This document shows, one piece after another, positions 9,398 to 18,757 of a DNA stretch of 38,760 bases. Made by a program: the position numbers and the translations under genes. Position 1 is the stretch's first letter, and each line of letters opens with the position of its first letter. Below the pieces are notes generated by a model that made no database searches, was not told where the DNA came from, and saw only the letters and a program-made list of their open reading frames with translations. The stretch is taken from NCBI GenBank assembly GCA_016936575.1, contig JAFGXQ010000209.1, forward strand, positions 1-38,760, given 5' to 3'. This DNA comes from Deltaproteobacteria bacterium. Lineage in GTDB: Bacteria > Myxococcota_A > Polyangia > JAAYKL01.

Positions 9398-12300
9398 ATG
9401 AGCGAACAAGACGATGAATTAATTGAGATTTTTATTGAAGAATCCAAAGAACATTTAGAGGGCATCGAAGACAACCTGCTCACCCTGGAGGAGCAAGGTG
9501 AAAACATTGACGACGACCTGATCAACAAAGTGTTCCGCGCAATTCACTCCATCAAGGGAGCCGCCGGATTTTTCGGTCTCGATGCCACCAAGACACTCGC
9601 GCACACCACGGAGAACGTACTCGGTAAAATTCGAAAACGAGAGCTGATTCCGACCAAGCAGATTGTCGCAACGCTGCTTCAGGCGGTCGATGTTCTCAAC
9701 TCGATGATGGGTTCTCCCGAATCGATGAATGAAATCGATATTTCACTCCCGATGGCCGGTTTGGAACAAATCCTGAATGAACCGGCGGGAACCCAAGCAC
9801 CGGCGCCGAAACAAAGTACCGAGGCAGCCGCGCCATCACCGACCGTTACAGACACCGCCATGCAGCAGGCGCAAGTTTCCCCGAGTACCATTTCTTCATC
9901 AGAAACACCGTTACCATCCCCGGCAACGACATCGTTGCTTCCGAAGGAAAAAGTCGCGAATATTCCCGCCGACGCATTGGATATTGTGAATATGAAAGGT
10001 GAAGTGATTTTTCGGGTGGGAAAATCCGTTCTGAAAAAGGCGATTGCAGAATCCAAAGGGGGGAACTATGTCTATCTGGTTGAGTTCTCCATCAATGATG
10101 ACATTCGGGCACGTGACAAGAAAACGGCGGATATTCTGTCGGAATTAAACCAGCTGGTGTTCATTGTTGAGCAGAATATTGACGAAGCGGAACAGCAGAA
10201 TCGTGCGAACGGGTATATTCTGCTGTCCACAATTATGGACCCGGATCTGTTGTCAACGTTCCTGGAACTGGAAATACAAAAATTGAAACTGTTGGAAAAT
10301 CGTACATTCGGTGCAGAGTTGATTTCTTCCGCCGCTCCTTCCGCTCCGGTTCTCAGCACACCGACAGCTCCGATGTTGTCACAGGCACCTGAGCCGCCGC
10401 AACACATGGAAACCAATGAAGTCCCTGCTGCGAATGCCGCTTCCGCACCGCTGAAACCGGTGAAATCAGGAAACACAAAAAACAAGTCGGAAGGCAGCAT
10501 CCGCGTGAACGTAAAAATTCTCGACACCCTGATGACGCTCGCCGGGGAGATGGTGCTGACCCGCAATCAATTGCTGCAGAATCTGTTGAACAACGACGAC
10601 GAGAAAAAACTTCAGCGTGCGGCGCAGCGGGTAGACACGATTACAACTGAATTGCAGGATGCGATCATGTCAACCCGAATGCAATCGGTCGGCATCGTGT
10701 TCAATAAATTCAGGCGCGTGGTTCACGATATGAGCCGAGATTTGGGCAAAGAAATTGACCTGGAGCTGGAAGGAGAAGAAGTAGAACTCGATAAAACCAT
10801 CATTGAGGCAATCGGTGATCCGCTCACCCATCTGGTTCGAAATGCCATTGACCACGGTATTGAAATGCCCAAAGACAGAGCGGCATCTGGAAAACCGGCC
10901 GCCGGTGCGTTGCGTTTATCAGCGTTTCACAAAGCGGGCCAGGTCATTATCGAAGTAACAGATGACGGCAAAGGACTCGACCCGAATAAAATCAAGGAAA
11001 AAGCCGTTGCTATGGGGCTGTACACGCCTCAGGAATTGTACGCAATGCCGGAACAATCCATTCTCCGGCTGATATTCAAGCCGGGGTTTTCAACTGCGAA
11101 AGAAGTCACCGAAATTTCAGGACGCGGTGTGGGTATGGACGTTGTGAGTTCGAATCTGTCGAACATCGGAGGGGTTGTCGACCTGGAATCTGAATTGGGA
11201 AGAGGCACCACCATTCGGGTGAAGCTCCCGCTGACCCTGGCCATTCTTCCCAGTCTGATGGTGGAAGTGGGCGGCGAACATTTCGCGATTCCCCAAATGA
11301 ATCTCCTCGAGTTGCAACGGATTCCGGCGGCCAAAGTGGCACATACAATTGAAAAACTGGGGTCAGTGAATGTCATGCGCCTTCGCGGAGAACTGTTGCC
11401 CCTCATTGATTTAAGAGATGTCCTTGATATACCCAAGAAAGAAATCATTCACCCGTCAACCGGAGAGGTTCTGGAAGATACCCGAGAAAACGTGGCCGAC
11501 CGCAGAGACCCGAAGGCTCAACAAAAAGTGGTTGCCGATCAGCGGGAAGCCGGTGAAAGGCGCTCTCATCCGCTAAGTGCGGTTAACATCGCAGTGGTGT
11601 CTGCCGGTGAATTCAACTACGGCATCATCGTGGACACGCTGCTCGATTCAGAAGAAATTGTGGTGAAACCACTCGGTCGACATTTAAGCGACTGTCGCAG
11701 TTATGCCGGCGCAACGGTTCTCGGAAACGGCCGAGCCGCGCTGATTCTGGATGTGGTGGGGATCAGTCAGGTAATGGAACTGATGGATACAACCGAAACA
11801 GAACTTCGAAAACGCAAGAATGAAGAGCAGAATGACAATGCGAATACCGATAGACAAAGTCTTCTCATCGTGGAAAACGCCGAAGACGATGTTCTGGCGA
11901 TACCGCTCGGATTGGTTGAACGTGTCGAAAAAGTACCCCGCTATACCATTCAAAACGTCGCGGGGCGTAAAACCATCAAATATCGGGGCGGAAGTCTGAT
12001 GTTATTCTCGATTGAAGACGTCGTGCAGATTGACCCGATATGCGATAAGAGTGAAAACATTTTTGTGGTTGTATCAAAAATCGCCGGGCGAGAGGCGGGA
12101 ATCATGTGTTCGGCAATTGTGGACACGATTGATGCGGATATCACGATTGACGAAATCACGCACCGCGCGCCGGGGGTTTTCGGCTCAGCCATTATTCAGG
12201 ATAGAATCACGCTGCTTCTCGATATTCACTCTATCGTTACGGAGACCGTTCCCAACTGGATTCAAAAATCTGAGAGAAAGCTGAAGCCGTATCAAATTGA

Positions 12301-12715
12301 TAACATCGAAAGCCGCCAGGATACCGCAGCGGGGGAAGAAATCGTTCCCCAGGTACTCGTTGTTGAAGACTCGAAGTTTTTTATGAACCAAATCAAAGCC
12401 ACAATTGAAAACGCCGGGTTTCATGTGCTCACCGCAGAAGATGGAATAATCGCATTGGATGTGCTGAAACACAACCACGTGGATTTGGTATTGACCGATA
12501 TTGAGATGCCGAACCTGGATGGATTCGGGTTGGTGGAAAGAATGCGCGCGGATTCAGCGTTCGCGAGTATTCCGGCGATCGCGGTCACCTCGGTGATGGG
12601 AGAAGTTGCGGAAGCGCGAAGCCGGGAAGTGGGTATCGACGAGTATTTAATCAAGCTGGACCGGGATCAAATTCTGGACCGCAGCATCCACTTCCTCAAC
12701 CACGGTCGAAGTTAA
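9398..12715 (+). CDS. cheA: Hybrid CheA histidine kinase with two CheW domains and a receiver
   Basis: This 1105-aa cytoplasmic kinase is the core of a chemosensory pathway. Domain order: Hpt (residues 1-110, phosphorylatable H50 in AIHSIKGAAGFFG); a Pro/Ala/Thr-rich linker; an unfamiliar 110-residue segment (about 190-300) where a P2 domain would lie; dimerisation helices (about 370-430, TLAGEMVLTRNQLL); HATPase (LVRNAIDHG around 480, DDGKGLD, GRGVGMDVV); a CheW domain interrupted by a charged insertion; a second CheW-like domain (about 820-960, IPLGLVERVEKV, GGSLMLFSIEDV); and a receiver (985-1105, D1034 in TDIEMP, conserved K in YLIKL). Start ATG 9398 has AGGTGA upstream; the 30 codons before it lack a ribosome site. 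The layout recalls FrzE-type CheA-receiver hybrids. It heads a plus-strand operon with cheW, mcp, cheB, cheR and a HEAT/receiver gene. Confidence 0.93.
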   Translation: MSEQDDELIEIFIEESKEHLEGIEDNLLTLEEQGENIDDDLINKVFRAIHSIKGAAGFFGLDATKTLAHTTENVLGKIRKRELIPTKQIVATLLQAVDVLNSMMGSPESMNEIDISLPMAGLEQILNEPAGTQAPAPKQSTEAAAPSPTVTDTAMQQAQVSPSTISSSETPLPSPATTSLLPKEKVANIPADALDIVNMKGEVIFRVGKSVLKKAIAESKGGNYVYLVEFSINDDIRARDKKTADILSELNQLVFIVEQNIDEAEQQNRANGYILLSTIMDPDLLSTFLELEIQKLKLLENRTFGAELISSAAPSAPVLSTPTAPMLSQAPEPPQHMETNEVPAANAASAPLKPVKSGNTKNKSEGSIRVNVKILDTLMTLAGEMVLTRNQLLQNLLNNDDEKKLQRAAQRVDTITTELQDAIMSTRMQSVGIVFNKFRRVVHDMSRDLGKEIDLELEGEEVELDKTIIEAIGDPLTHLVRNAIDHGIEMPKDRAASGKPAAGALRLSAFHKAGQVIIEVTDDGKGLDPNKIKEKAVAMGLYTPQELYAMPEQSILRLIFKPGFSTAKEVTEISGRGVGMDVVSSNLSNIGGVVDLESELGRGTTIRVKLPLTLAILPSLMVEVGGEHFAIPQMNLLELQRIPAAKVAHTIEKLGSVNVMRLRGELLPLIDLRDVLDIPKKEIIHPSTGEVLEDTRENVADRRDPKAQQKVVADQREAGERRSHPLSAVNIAVVSAGEFNYGIIVDTLLDSEEIVVKPLGRHLSDCRSYAGATVLGNGRAALILDVVGISQVMELMDTTETELRKRKNEEQNDNANTDRQSLLIVENAEDDVLAIPLGLVERVEKVPRYTIQNVAGRKTIKYRGGSLMLFSIEDVVQIDPICDKSENIFVVVSKIAGREAGIMCSAIVDTIDADITIDEITHRAPGVFGSAIIQDRITLLLDIHSIVTETVPNWIQKSERKLKPYQIDNIESRQDTAAGEEIVPQVLVVEDSKFFMNQIKATIENAGFHVLTAEDGIIALDVLKHNHVDLVLTDIEMPNLDGFGLVERMRADSAFASIPAIAVTSVMGEVAEARSREVGIDEYLIKLDRDQILDRSIHFLNHGRS

Positions 12716-12739
12716 TCGATGTGAGAAAGAGAGAACCAT

Positions 12740-13195
12740 ATGGGAACGGCCAATAATACGATCGCTGACGCTTCAAACGAAATCGTGATTTTTCAGGTGG
12801 GGGAAACCTATTGCGGCATCACTATCGACAACGTTCAGGAAATCAATAAAAACATGGAAATCACAACGGTGTATTCCGCCCCCGATTACGTGCGTGGAGT
12901 GATCAATCTGCGAGGGCAAATCGTAACGATTATTGATATGCGGAAAAAGTTTCATTTACAACCGACTGCCCTTTCCAAAAAAATGAACAACGTGGTGGTA
13001 AATTCAAAAGGTGAACAGATTGGCCTGCTTGTCGACAATGTTGAAGACATCATACCTGCCAGTCCGGAAGAAATATTACCCTCCCCTCCCCACATGAATG
13101 ATGCCATGGGAAAATATTTTACCGGTGTCTACAAGTTGGAAGAGGAACTTGTAGCTATTCTGGACATGGAAAAACTCTTATCGAAAGACGCGTAA
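12740..13195 (+). CDS. cheW: CheW adaptor
   Basis: This 151-aa single-domain CheW couples the receptor to CheA. The family pattern is clear: [15 protein letters not shown] first strand ([19 protein letters not shown]), [18 protein letters not shown] in the middle, and [11 protein letters not shown] near the end. It lies 24 bases after cheA, with a purine-rich ribosome site. Since CheA already contains two CheW domains, this free copy probably serves the soluble receptor encoded next. Confidence 0.95.
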   Translation: MGTANNTIADASNEIVIFQVGETYCGITIDNVQEINKNMEITTVYSAPDYVRGVINLRGQIVTIIDMRKKFHLQPTALSKKMNNVVVNSKGEQIGLLVDNVEDIIPASPEEILPSPPHMNDAMGKYFTGVYKLEEELVAILDMEKLLSKDA

Positions 13196-13230
13196 TTTCT
13201 ACCCGAGCCCGATATCAATGGGGGAACTAT

Positions 13231-14994
13231 ATGACTGACAGCAAACAACTTTCTGAAATGAGCACCGTGGAAACTCCTTCTGATGCGAAGACTGATGCAA
13301 CATCTGAAGCAACCGCCGCCGCACCCGCAGTCAGCGAAAAAAAGAAAAAAAGCAGCGGTCTCGCAAAAAAAGTGGAAATGTACGAGGAACAACTATCTCT
13401 CATCGCCGAGTACATGACCAATATTGCGTGCGGAAACCTTGAATTCGAAATAAAACTGAACAGACAAAACCCCCATATAAAAAAAATGGCCGAAGCCATT
13501 CAGCGTGTGTTGGAAGAAACCAAACAGATTTCAGCCGCGGCCAATGAAATCGCCAACGGGAACCTGGACATTCAGATTTCTCCCAAAGGACACAACGATA
13601 TTCTCGGCCATGCATTGGTCACCCTCCAGTTTCAGATAGAAAATGTTCAGTCCGCGTTGGCTTATCTATGCGAACAAACCGTCGATGGATTGTTGCTTGA
13701 GCGACTTGACCTGAACATGTTTGAAGGCGACTGGGCTGAGCTTGCCGATGCGGTCAACCGAACGCTCGATACATTGACCGGTCATATCGACCGTTTTCCG
13801 GTGCCGGTGCTGCTGTTAGATACCGACCAAAGCATTCTGTACGCCAATCCACATCTTTCTGCTATCGTCGGAAAACCGATGAAAGAAATTTTGAACAACA
13901 AATGCCGCGATGTGATCAATGCGGAGCAATGCGGTTCAGACGAGTGCATCTGTAAAAAGTCGATTCAAACCGGCGATAACGCAAATGGAGAATTGACAAT
14001 TCTGGTGCAAGGCGAAAAACGGTATTACGACGCAATGGTTTCACCCATTCGCGATGCCGATGAAAATGTGAAGGGGGTACTTCAATTTCTGGTGGACCAA
14101 ACAATTCACCGCAATTTGCAGCAACAAATAAACAGGTCGGCCACCGAAGTCGCCCGGATGGTCGATCAATTATCGGTATCTTCTGTCGATGCAGAGCAAA
14201 AAGCGTTTTCGATTGAAAAGAAGGCGACAGATGTCAGTATTACGGCACGCAAGCTGTCCGAAAGGCTGACCAATATCACCTCGGCGGCAGAAAGTTCACA
14301 GGGAAACATCGCGTCTGTTTCCACGGCTACAGAACAAATGACATCAACCGTGGCCGAAATTGCACAAAACGCCGAACAGGCAAGAGCAGTGGCGGGAAAT
14401 GCGGTGTTTACAGTGGATGCCGCATCAAAAGAGGTTGATGAACTGGAAAATGCCGCGAAACAAATCAGCAAGGTAACCGAAACGATCGTTGAAATCGCCG
14501 AGCAGACCAAACTATTGGCGTTGAACGCCACCATTGAAGCTGCCCGAGCGGGTGAAGCCGGAAAAGGATTCGCCGTTGTGGCAAGCGAAGTAAAAGAGCT
14601 GGCGCAGCAAACCAATGTTGCAACAGCCGACATTCGCACAAAAATTGAAGCCATCCAAACCGCGACCAACCGAACCATTGAGGAAATTCGAAACATCACG
14701 TCGGTGATTGGTGAGGTGAACGAATTCGTCAGCACGATTGCCACCGCCACGGAGGAACAGGCGATCACAACTCGCGACATCGCGGAGAACCTCACCCATA
14801 CCACCATGGGAATTTCGGAAGTAACGAATGCGGTCGGCGAAGTATCAGAATTCGCAGATTCAATGACAAACGCCATACAGGAGATGAGTAACGACGCAAG
14901 CGAAATCAAGGCATCATCTACTTTGGTGAAACAAATCGGTGAACAACTGGAAAACACGGAAAAAACACTATTGGAAGCTGTTGCGCATCTGTAA
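13231..14994 (+). CDS. Soluble methyl-accepting chemoreceptor with HAMP-like segments and a cysteine-rich PAS domain
   Basis: This 587-aa receptor has no membrane helix, so it should sense a cytoplasmic signal. After a low-complexity N-terminus there are HAMP-like repeats (for example [13 protein letters not shown], about residues 65-140), then a PAS-like domain (about 185-295) with a four-cysteine cluster C225, C234, C239 and C241 (C-x8-C-x4-C-x-C). That cluster could bind an iron-sulfur centre, haem or a metal. The signalling domain (about 300-587) has the conserved hairpin around [20 protein letters not shown] and flanking methylation helices rich in Glu/Gln pairs. There is no C-terminal CheR-tethering pentapeptide. 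The arrangement recalls FrzCD, but the PAS and cysteine cluster differ. It is the third gene of the che operon, 35 bases after cheW. Confidence 0.93.
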   Translation: MTDSKQLSEMSTVETPSDAKTDATSEATAAAPAVSEKKKKSSGLAKKVEMYEEQLSLIAEYMTNIACGNLEFEIKLNRQNPHIKKMAEAIQRVLEETKQISAAANEIANGNLDIQISPKGHNDILGHALVTLQFQIENVQSALAYLCEQTVDGLLLERLDLNMFEGDWAELADAVNRTLDTLTGHIDRFPVPVLLLDTDQSILYANPHLSAIVGKPMKEILNNKCRDVINAEQCGSDECICKKSIQTGDNANGELTILVQGEKRYYDAMVSPIRDADENVKGVLQFLVDQTIHRNLQQQINRSATEVARMVDQLSVSSVDAEQKAFSIEKKATDVSITARKLSERLTNITSAAESSQGNIASVSTATEQMTSTVAEIAQNAEQARAVAGNAVFTVDAASKEVDELENAAKQISKVTETIVEIAEQTKLLALNATIEAARAGEAGKGFAVVASEVKELAQQTNVATADIRTKIEAIQTATNRTIEEIRNITSVIGEVNEFVSTIATATEEQAITTRDIAENLTHTTMGISEVTNAVGEVSEFADSMTNAIQEMSNDASEIKASSTLVKQIGEQLENTEKTLLEAVAHL

Positions 14995-15016
14995 CGAGGA
15001 GCTAAAGGACAAGTCC

Positions 15017-16102
15017 ATGAAATGGCTGGTTGTAGACGACACCTCTCTGTATCGTAAAATACTGAACGATGTTCTTTCCACATTTCCGGAAGTAACCGAA
15101 ATTCAAACCGCCCCCAACGGTTCTGTTGCATTGAGAAAAGCTATGGCATTTCGCCCCGATGCAATCACCCTCGATTACGAAATGCCGGATATGAACGGTT
15201 TGGAAGTGCTGCATAAACTGCAGAAACTGGGAATAAAATCTGAATATATCATGATCAGCGCCCATACGCCGCAAGGAGCGGCAATTGCAATTGATGCGAT
15301 GGACTTGGGAGCAATTGATGCCATCGCCAAACCGGAAGGCCGAAATATAGAACAAAATATTCAAAGCCTGAAATCTCAGCTCATCCCGATTATGGCGGCA
15401 GTAAAAACGAGGCTGACGATTAACGGCGCAAAATTCCAGGCACAATCCGCACCACAGAAACAGCAACTGCAGCAACTGCAGAACTACGCCAAAATCCACA
15501 CGGTTGCAGGAAAAAGTAAACGGCCGAAAATAATCGCTATCGGCGCTTCAACCGGCGGTCCCAAAGCACTTACTACTGTATTAACCCAGTTACCGCAATC
15601 ACTCGATGTGCCGGTGGTAATCACCATTCACATGCCGCGGGCATTCACCGGGCAGCTGGCAGATACGCTGAATAAAAAATGTGAAGTCAACGTTGTAGAG
15701 GCGCAAAATGGTATGAAGCTGGAAAAAGGGGTGGTACATATCGCACCGGGAGGCGAACAGATGCGTGTTGCACCGGGCTCAATAGTGGGTACGCATATTA
15801 TCGAACTGACAGATGACCCTCCCGAGCACAACTGCAAGCCATCGGTAGACTATCTTTTTCGCTCTGTTGCCAAGGAATACGGCGCTGCGGCCATCGGCGT
15901 GATTTTAACCGGCATGGGTTACGACGGTGTTGCCGGCATGAAACTGATGAAGCTGCAGGGAGCGTCTACCATTGCGCAGAACGAAGAGACATGCGTAGTG
16001 TTCGGCATGCCCGCCAAAGCCATAGAAGACGGGATTGTCGACCATATCATGCCCATTGATACGCTTCACACAAAAATTTTGAAAGTGATGAATGGGCAGT
16101 GA
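15017..16102 (+). CDS. cheB: CheB protein-glutamate methylesterase
   Basis: This 361-aa response regulator demethylates (and deamidates) the receptor when phosphorylated by CheA. The receiver (1-120) has the phosphorylation site D53 in TLDYEMPDMNG. A linker rich in Gln leads to the methylesterase domain, with catalytic S178 in IGASTGGPKAL, His in HMPRAFTGQLADTL, and Asp in LTGMGYDGVAGM. The ATG at 15017 is preceded by AAAGGAC; the longer open frame upstream overlaps the mcp gene and lacks homology. The stop overlaps the GTG start of cheR, so the adaptation enzymes are translationally coupled. Confidence 0.95.
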   Translation: MKWLVVDDTSLYRKILNDVLSTFPEVTEIQTAPNGSVALRKAMAFRPDAITLDYEMPDMNGLEVLHKLQKLGIKSEYIMISAHTPQGAAIAIDAMDLGAIDAIAKPEGRNIEQNIQSLKSQLIPIMAAVKTRLTINGAKFQAQSAPQKQQLQQLQNYAKIHTVAGKSKRPKIIAIGASTGGPKALTTVLTQLPQSLDVPVVITIHMPRAFTGQLADTLNKKCEVNVVEAQNGMKLEKGVVHIAPGGEQMRVAPGSIVGTHIIELTDDPPEHNCKPSVDYLFRSVAKEYGAAAIGVILTGMGYDGVAGMKLMKLQGASTIAQNEETCVVFGMPAKAIEDGIVDHIMPIDTLHTKILKVMNGQ

Positions 16103-16926
16103 TAAAAGTCACGCAGAAAGAATTATTGCTTATTCGCGATTTTGTTGAATCGAACTGCGGCATTGTTCTTGATGACAGCAAGTCATACCTGGTGGAAAGC
16201 CGATTGGGCCCGATACTACCTGAAATCGGTGCGTCCAACTATCTGGAACTCATCGTTAGCGCAACCAAGGACCGCTCTGACAAGTTGAAGCATAAGATCA
16301 TTGATTGCATCACTACAAATGAAACCTATTTTTTCAGAGACCAAAAGCCGTTCGAGCTGCTCGCTCACAAATTGATTCCCGATGTTCTGGAAAAACAGCT
16401 CAATCAAACCAAGATAAAATTGCGAATCTGGAGTGCCGCCGCATCAACCGGTCAGGAAGTGTACAGCGTAGCGATGGTGATCAAGGAACTGCTTGGAAAG
16501 GTCACGGATCACGACATTCGCATACTGGGCACCGACATCTCGAAAAACGCGTTGGAAATTGCCAGTCGCGGTTTGTACGGAAAAATCGAATTATCGAGAG
16601 GTCTCACCGGCGCGCGGCTTAAAAAGCATTTCACTGCGAAAGAACCGCTCTGGCAAGTCAATGATGACTTACGTGCAGTTGCACAATTCAAACCGACAAA
16701 TTTGCTGACCGGCGCAACACTCATTCCAATTCAGGATATCATTCTTTGTCGCAATGTAGCTTTCTACTTTTCGAAAGAAAACAAACAACGCCTTTTTCAG
16801 AATCTCGCAAAAAAACTCGAAACAGGCGGTATTCTTGTCATTGGATCTACCGAAAATCTGGTTGGTATGGATTTGCCTTTCGAGCGAAAAGACTTTCACG
16901 GAAATATATATTATCAAAAGAAATAG
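16099..16926 (+). CDS. cheR: CheR chemoreceptor methyltransferase
   Basis: This 275-aa SAM-dependent enzyme methylates glutamates on the receptor. The N-terminal helical CheR domain (VTQKELLLIRDFVESNCGIV) is followed by the catalytic domain, with the SAM-binding region WSAAASTGQEVYS (the usual form is WSAGCSTGEEPYS, so two positions are unusual), GTDIS, and ILCRNVAFYF. There is no TPR tail. The start is GTG at 16099, overlapping the cheB stop by four bases (GTGA). Confidence 0.93.
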   Translation: MIKVTQKELLLIRDFVESNCGIVLDDSKSYLVESRLGPILPEIGASNYLELIVSATKDRSDKLKHKIIDCITTNETYFFRDQKPFELLAHKLIPDVLEKQLNQTKIKLRIWSAAASTGQEVYSVAMVIKELLGKVTDHDIRILGTDISKNALEIASRGLYGKIELSRGLTGARLKKHFTAKEPLWQVNDDLRAVAQFKPTNLLTGATLIPIQDIILCRNVAFYFSKENKQRLFQNLAKKLETGGILVIGSTENLVGMDLPFERKDFHGNIYYQKK

Positions 16927-16948
16927 CATAGAAAACAGAGGCAATTGA

Positions 16949-18583
16949 ATGACAATCAACAACGATGATTATATGGAAGAATTGCTTCAGTGCTTTCGCA
17001 AACTCGACCCAATCAAAACCCAAATTATTCTGCGCGAATTTCCAAATCTGAATGAAGAGGGAAAGCGCCGAGCGGTATTTGAACTCAGCAGAATCGTACA
17101 TGAGGAATCCGGAATTTTTTTTGCTGATTTAATCGGCTTCAGTCCGGAACTTCTCAAAAGTGTTGAACCGCTCAGGCGGGTAGCGGCGCAAAAATTGGCA
17201 GATCATCCCGACATTTTATACGCATCGTTAAGCAACGACCACTATAAAGACAAATCTTTCTTCATTGAACTCTGCGGTCAACTGGCGCTGGAGGAATCGA
17301 TTCCAAAACTGCTTCAGATTCTTCGCAATTCTTCAAGAATCAACGCTCAGAAGAGCGCGATGAAAGTGCTTGGAGAGTTATGTGCAATAGACGCGGTTAG
17401 TGAGATTGCCGACTTTCTCTATGCGGGCAGCCGCGATCTGATTATCAGCGCGGTGGAAGCGCTGGGCGCAATAGGAAATACAAACGCCATTCAGAAGCTG
17501 TCAGAGCGCATGGGAAGCGACACCGGTATTGACGTACTGATTTTAAATACGTTCGCCGCCAGTCAGAACAGCCTGGCGCTGCGCAAGCTCAATGAAACCA
17601 TGTTGTCCCATCACGCGTATCTTCGGAATTACGCAAAAAGCAAACTCATTGACATCGGCCCCAAAGCAGTACCGATTTTGTTGGAAAACCTGAAACACTC
17701 CGATGCCGATCTCCAGATTCACACGTTGAATGTGCTGGGAATTATCGGTGATGAAAGTGCGGTTTTACCAATTAGACGGCTGTTGAAGGAAATGCCCAAA
17801 AATCCCAATGTGCGATTCGCGGCGTATGAAGTTCTTGGAAGGCTGCCGATAAAAAAAGGCGCGGTATCGCTGGTTGCCGGGCTGCAAGATCCGGTGGAGC
17901 ATGTGTCTCTCATGGCGGCTAAAGCAATCAACAATAACTATAACGAAATGTTGGAAACCGGCTTGTTCAACTTGATCGGCCAGGAAAGCGAATTGCTTGA
18001 AAGATTCGTGGAGATCTTCATTGTCAGCGAATCTGATGCCGTTTTTCTGAGTCTGTTCGCAAACGACAAATTCCAGGTACGAGCAGCCGAATATCTACGA
18101 CAGCAGGCGCCTGTCGATACGCGTCAGCATTTTCTAACTTTGTTAAAAAGTCATGGATACAGCGCGCAAGCCGATCGCATCGAACAAACATCTGTTCCCG
18201 TGGCGCACCCCGCCGGGAACTCCGCATACACGGTGTGGGCGGTGGACGACTCCCGCATGATGTTGGCTATCTACAAAAATGTTTTTTCAAAAGAGGGGTA
18301 TAATTTTCAACTATTTGAATTTCCAGAATCCGCATTGGAGGCGATTAAACATGAACCGCCGAATATCATTCTCACCGATTTGAATATGCCCAATATCTCG
18401 GGACTGGAACTGACCAAGCGAATTCGCGCTACATACAGCAAATCAGAACTGCCGATTATTCTAATCACCACCCAATCCTCCATTGCCGCCGAGCAAGAAA
18501 ACCTGAAAAGCGGTATTAACGAGTTGATGTACAAACCGTTTGAAAAGGAAGATCTAAAAGAAAAAATCAGAACGTATTTGTGA
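16949..18583 (+). CDS. HEAT-repeat protein with C-terminal response-regulator receiver
   Basis: In this 544-aa cytoplasmic protein residues 1-420 form helical repeats of HEAT type (for example ALEESIPKLLQILRNSSRIN and SAVLPIRRLLKEM). Residues 427-544 form a CheY-like receiver with an acidic pair in AVDDSR, phosphorylation site D477 in LTDLNMPNISG, Thr in LITTQS, and the conserved Lys in YKPFEKE. It closes the che operon, 22 bases after cheR with AGAGG upstream, and is the only receiver-output protein in the cluster besides CheB and the CheA receiver. It may therefore carry the output to a protein target via the HEAT scaffold. The last 24 codons have a diverged copy at 21754-21826. Confidence 0.85.
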   Translation: MTINNDDYMEELLQCFRKLDPIKTQIILREFPNLNEEGKRRAVFELSRIVHEESGIFFADLIGFSPELLKSVEPLRRVAAQKLADHPDILYASLSNDHYKDKSFFIELCGQLALEESIPKLLQILRNSSRINAQKSAMKVLGELCAIDAVSEIADFLYAGSRDLIISAVEALGAIGNTNAIQKLSERMGSDTGIDVLILNTFAASQNSLALRKLNETMLSHHAYLRNYAKSKLIDIGPKAVPILLENLKHSDADLQIHTLNVLGIIGDESAVLPIRRLLKEMPKNPNVRFAAYEVLGRLPIKKGAVSLVAGLQDPVEHVSLMAAKAINNNYNEMLETGLFNLIGQESELLERFVEIFIVSESDAVFLSLFANDKFQVRAAEYLRQQAPVDTRQHFLTLLKSHGYSAQADRIEQTSVPVAHPAGNSAYTVWAVDDSRMMLAIYKNVFSKEGYNFQLFEFPESALEAIKHEPPNIILTDLNMPNISGLELTKRIRATYSKSELPIILITTQSSIAAEQENLKSGINELMYKPFEKEDLKEKIRTYL

Positions 18584-18728
18584 TGTCTTTCTGGTGAAAA
18601 GAAAGAAAGCTCGGCCCTTTCTGGTAAAATATCCATGTAACTCATATTTTCCATTTATGAGGTTTTTTGAAGATCATCTGTTTACTTGCGTGCGAATATG
18701 CCGCAAAACTCTTCCCACACAATAAAAC

Positions 18729-18742
18729 GCAGGGGGCCCTGC
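18729..18742 (+). promoter_or_regulatory. Hairpin GCAGGG-GG-CCCTGC before the lipoprotein start
   Basis: GC-rich 6-bp arms with a 2-base centre (in RNA the loop would open by some pairs) end 15 bases before ATG 18758. No U run follows, so it is not a normal terminator. It sits where it could affect ribosome access. Confidence 0.3.
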
Positions 18743-18757
18743 AAACAGGGAAAGACG

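Noticed and set aside
14166..15131. 321-codon minus-strand ORF opposite the chemoreceptor
   Set aside because: Ser/Val/Ala-rich shadow of the Glu/Gln/Thr-rich receptor coding strand.
18588..18612. Possible terminator CTTTCT...AGAAAG after the HEAT/receiver gene
   Set aside because: The stem is short and AT-rich and there is no U run; too weak to call.
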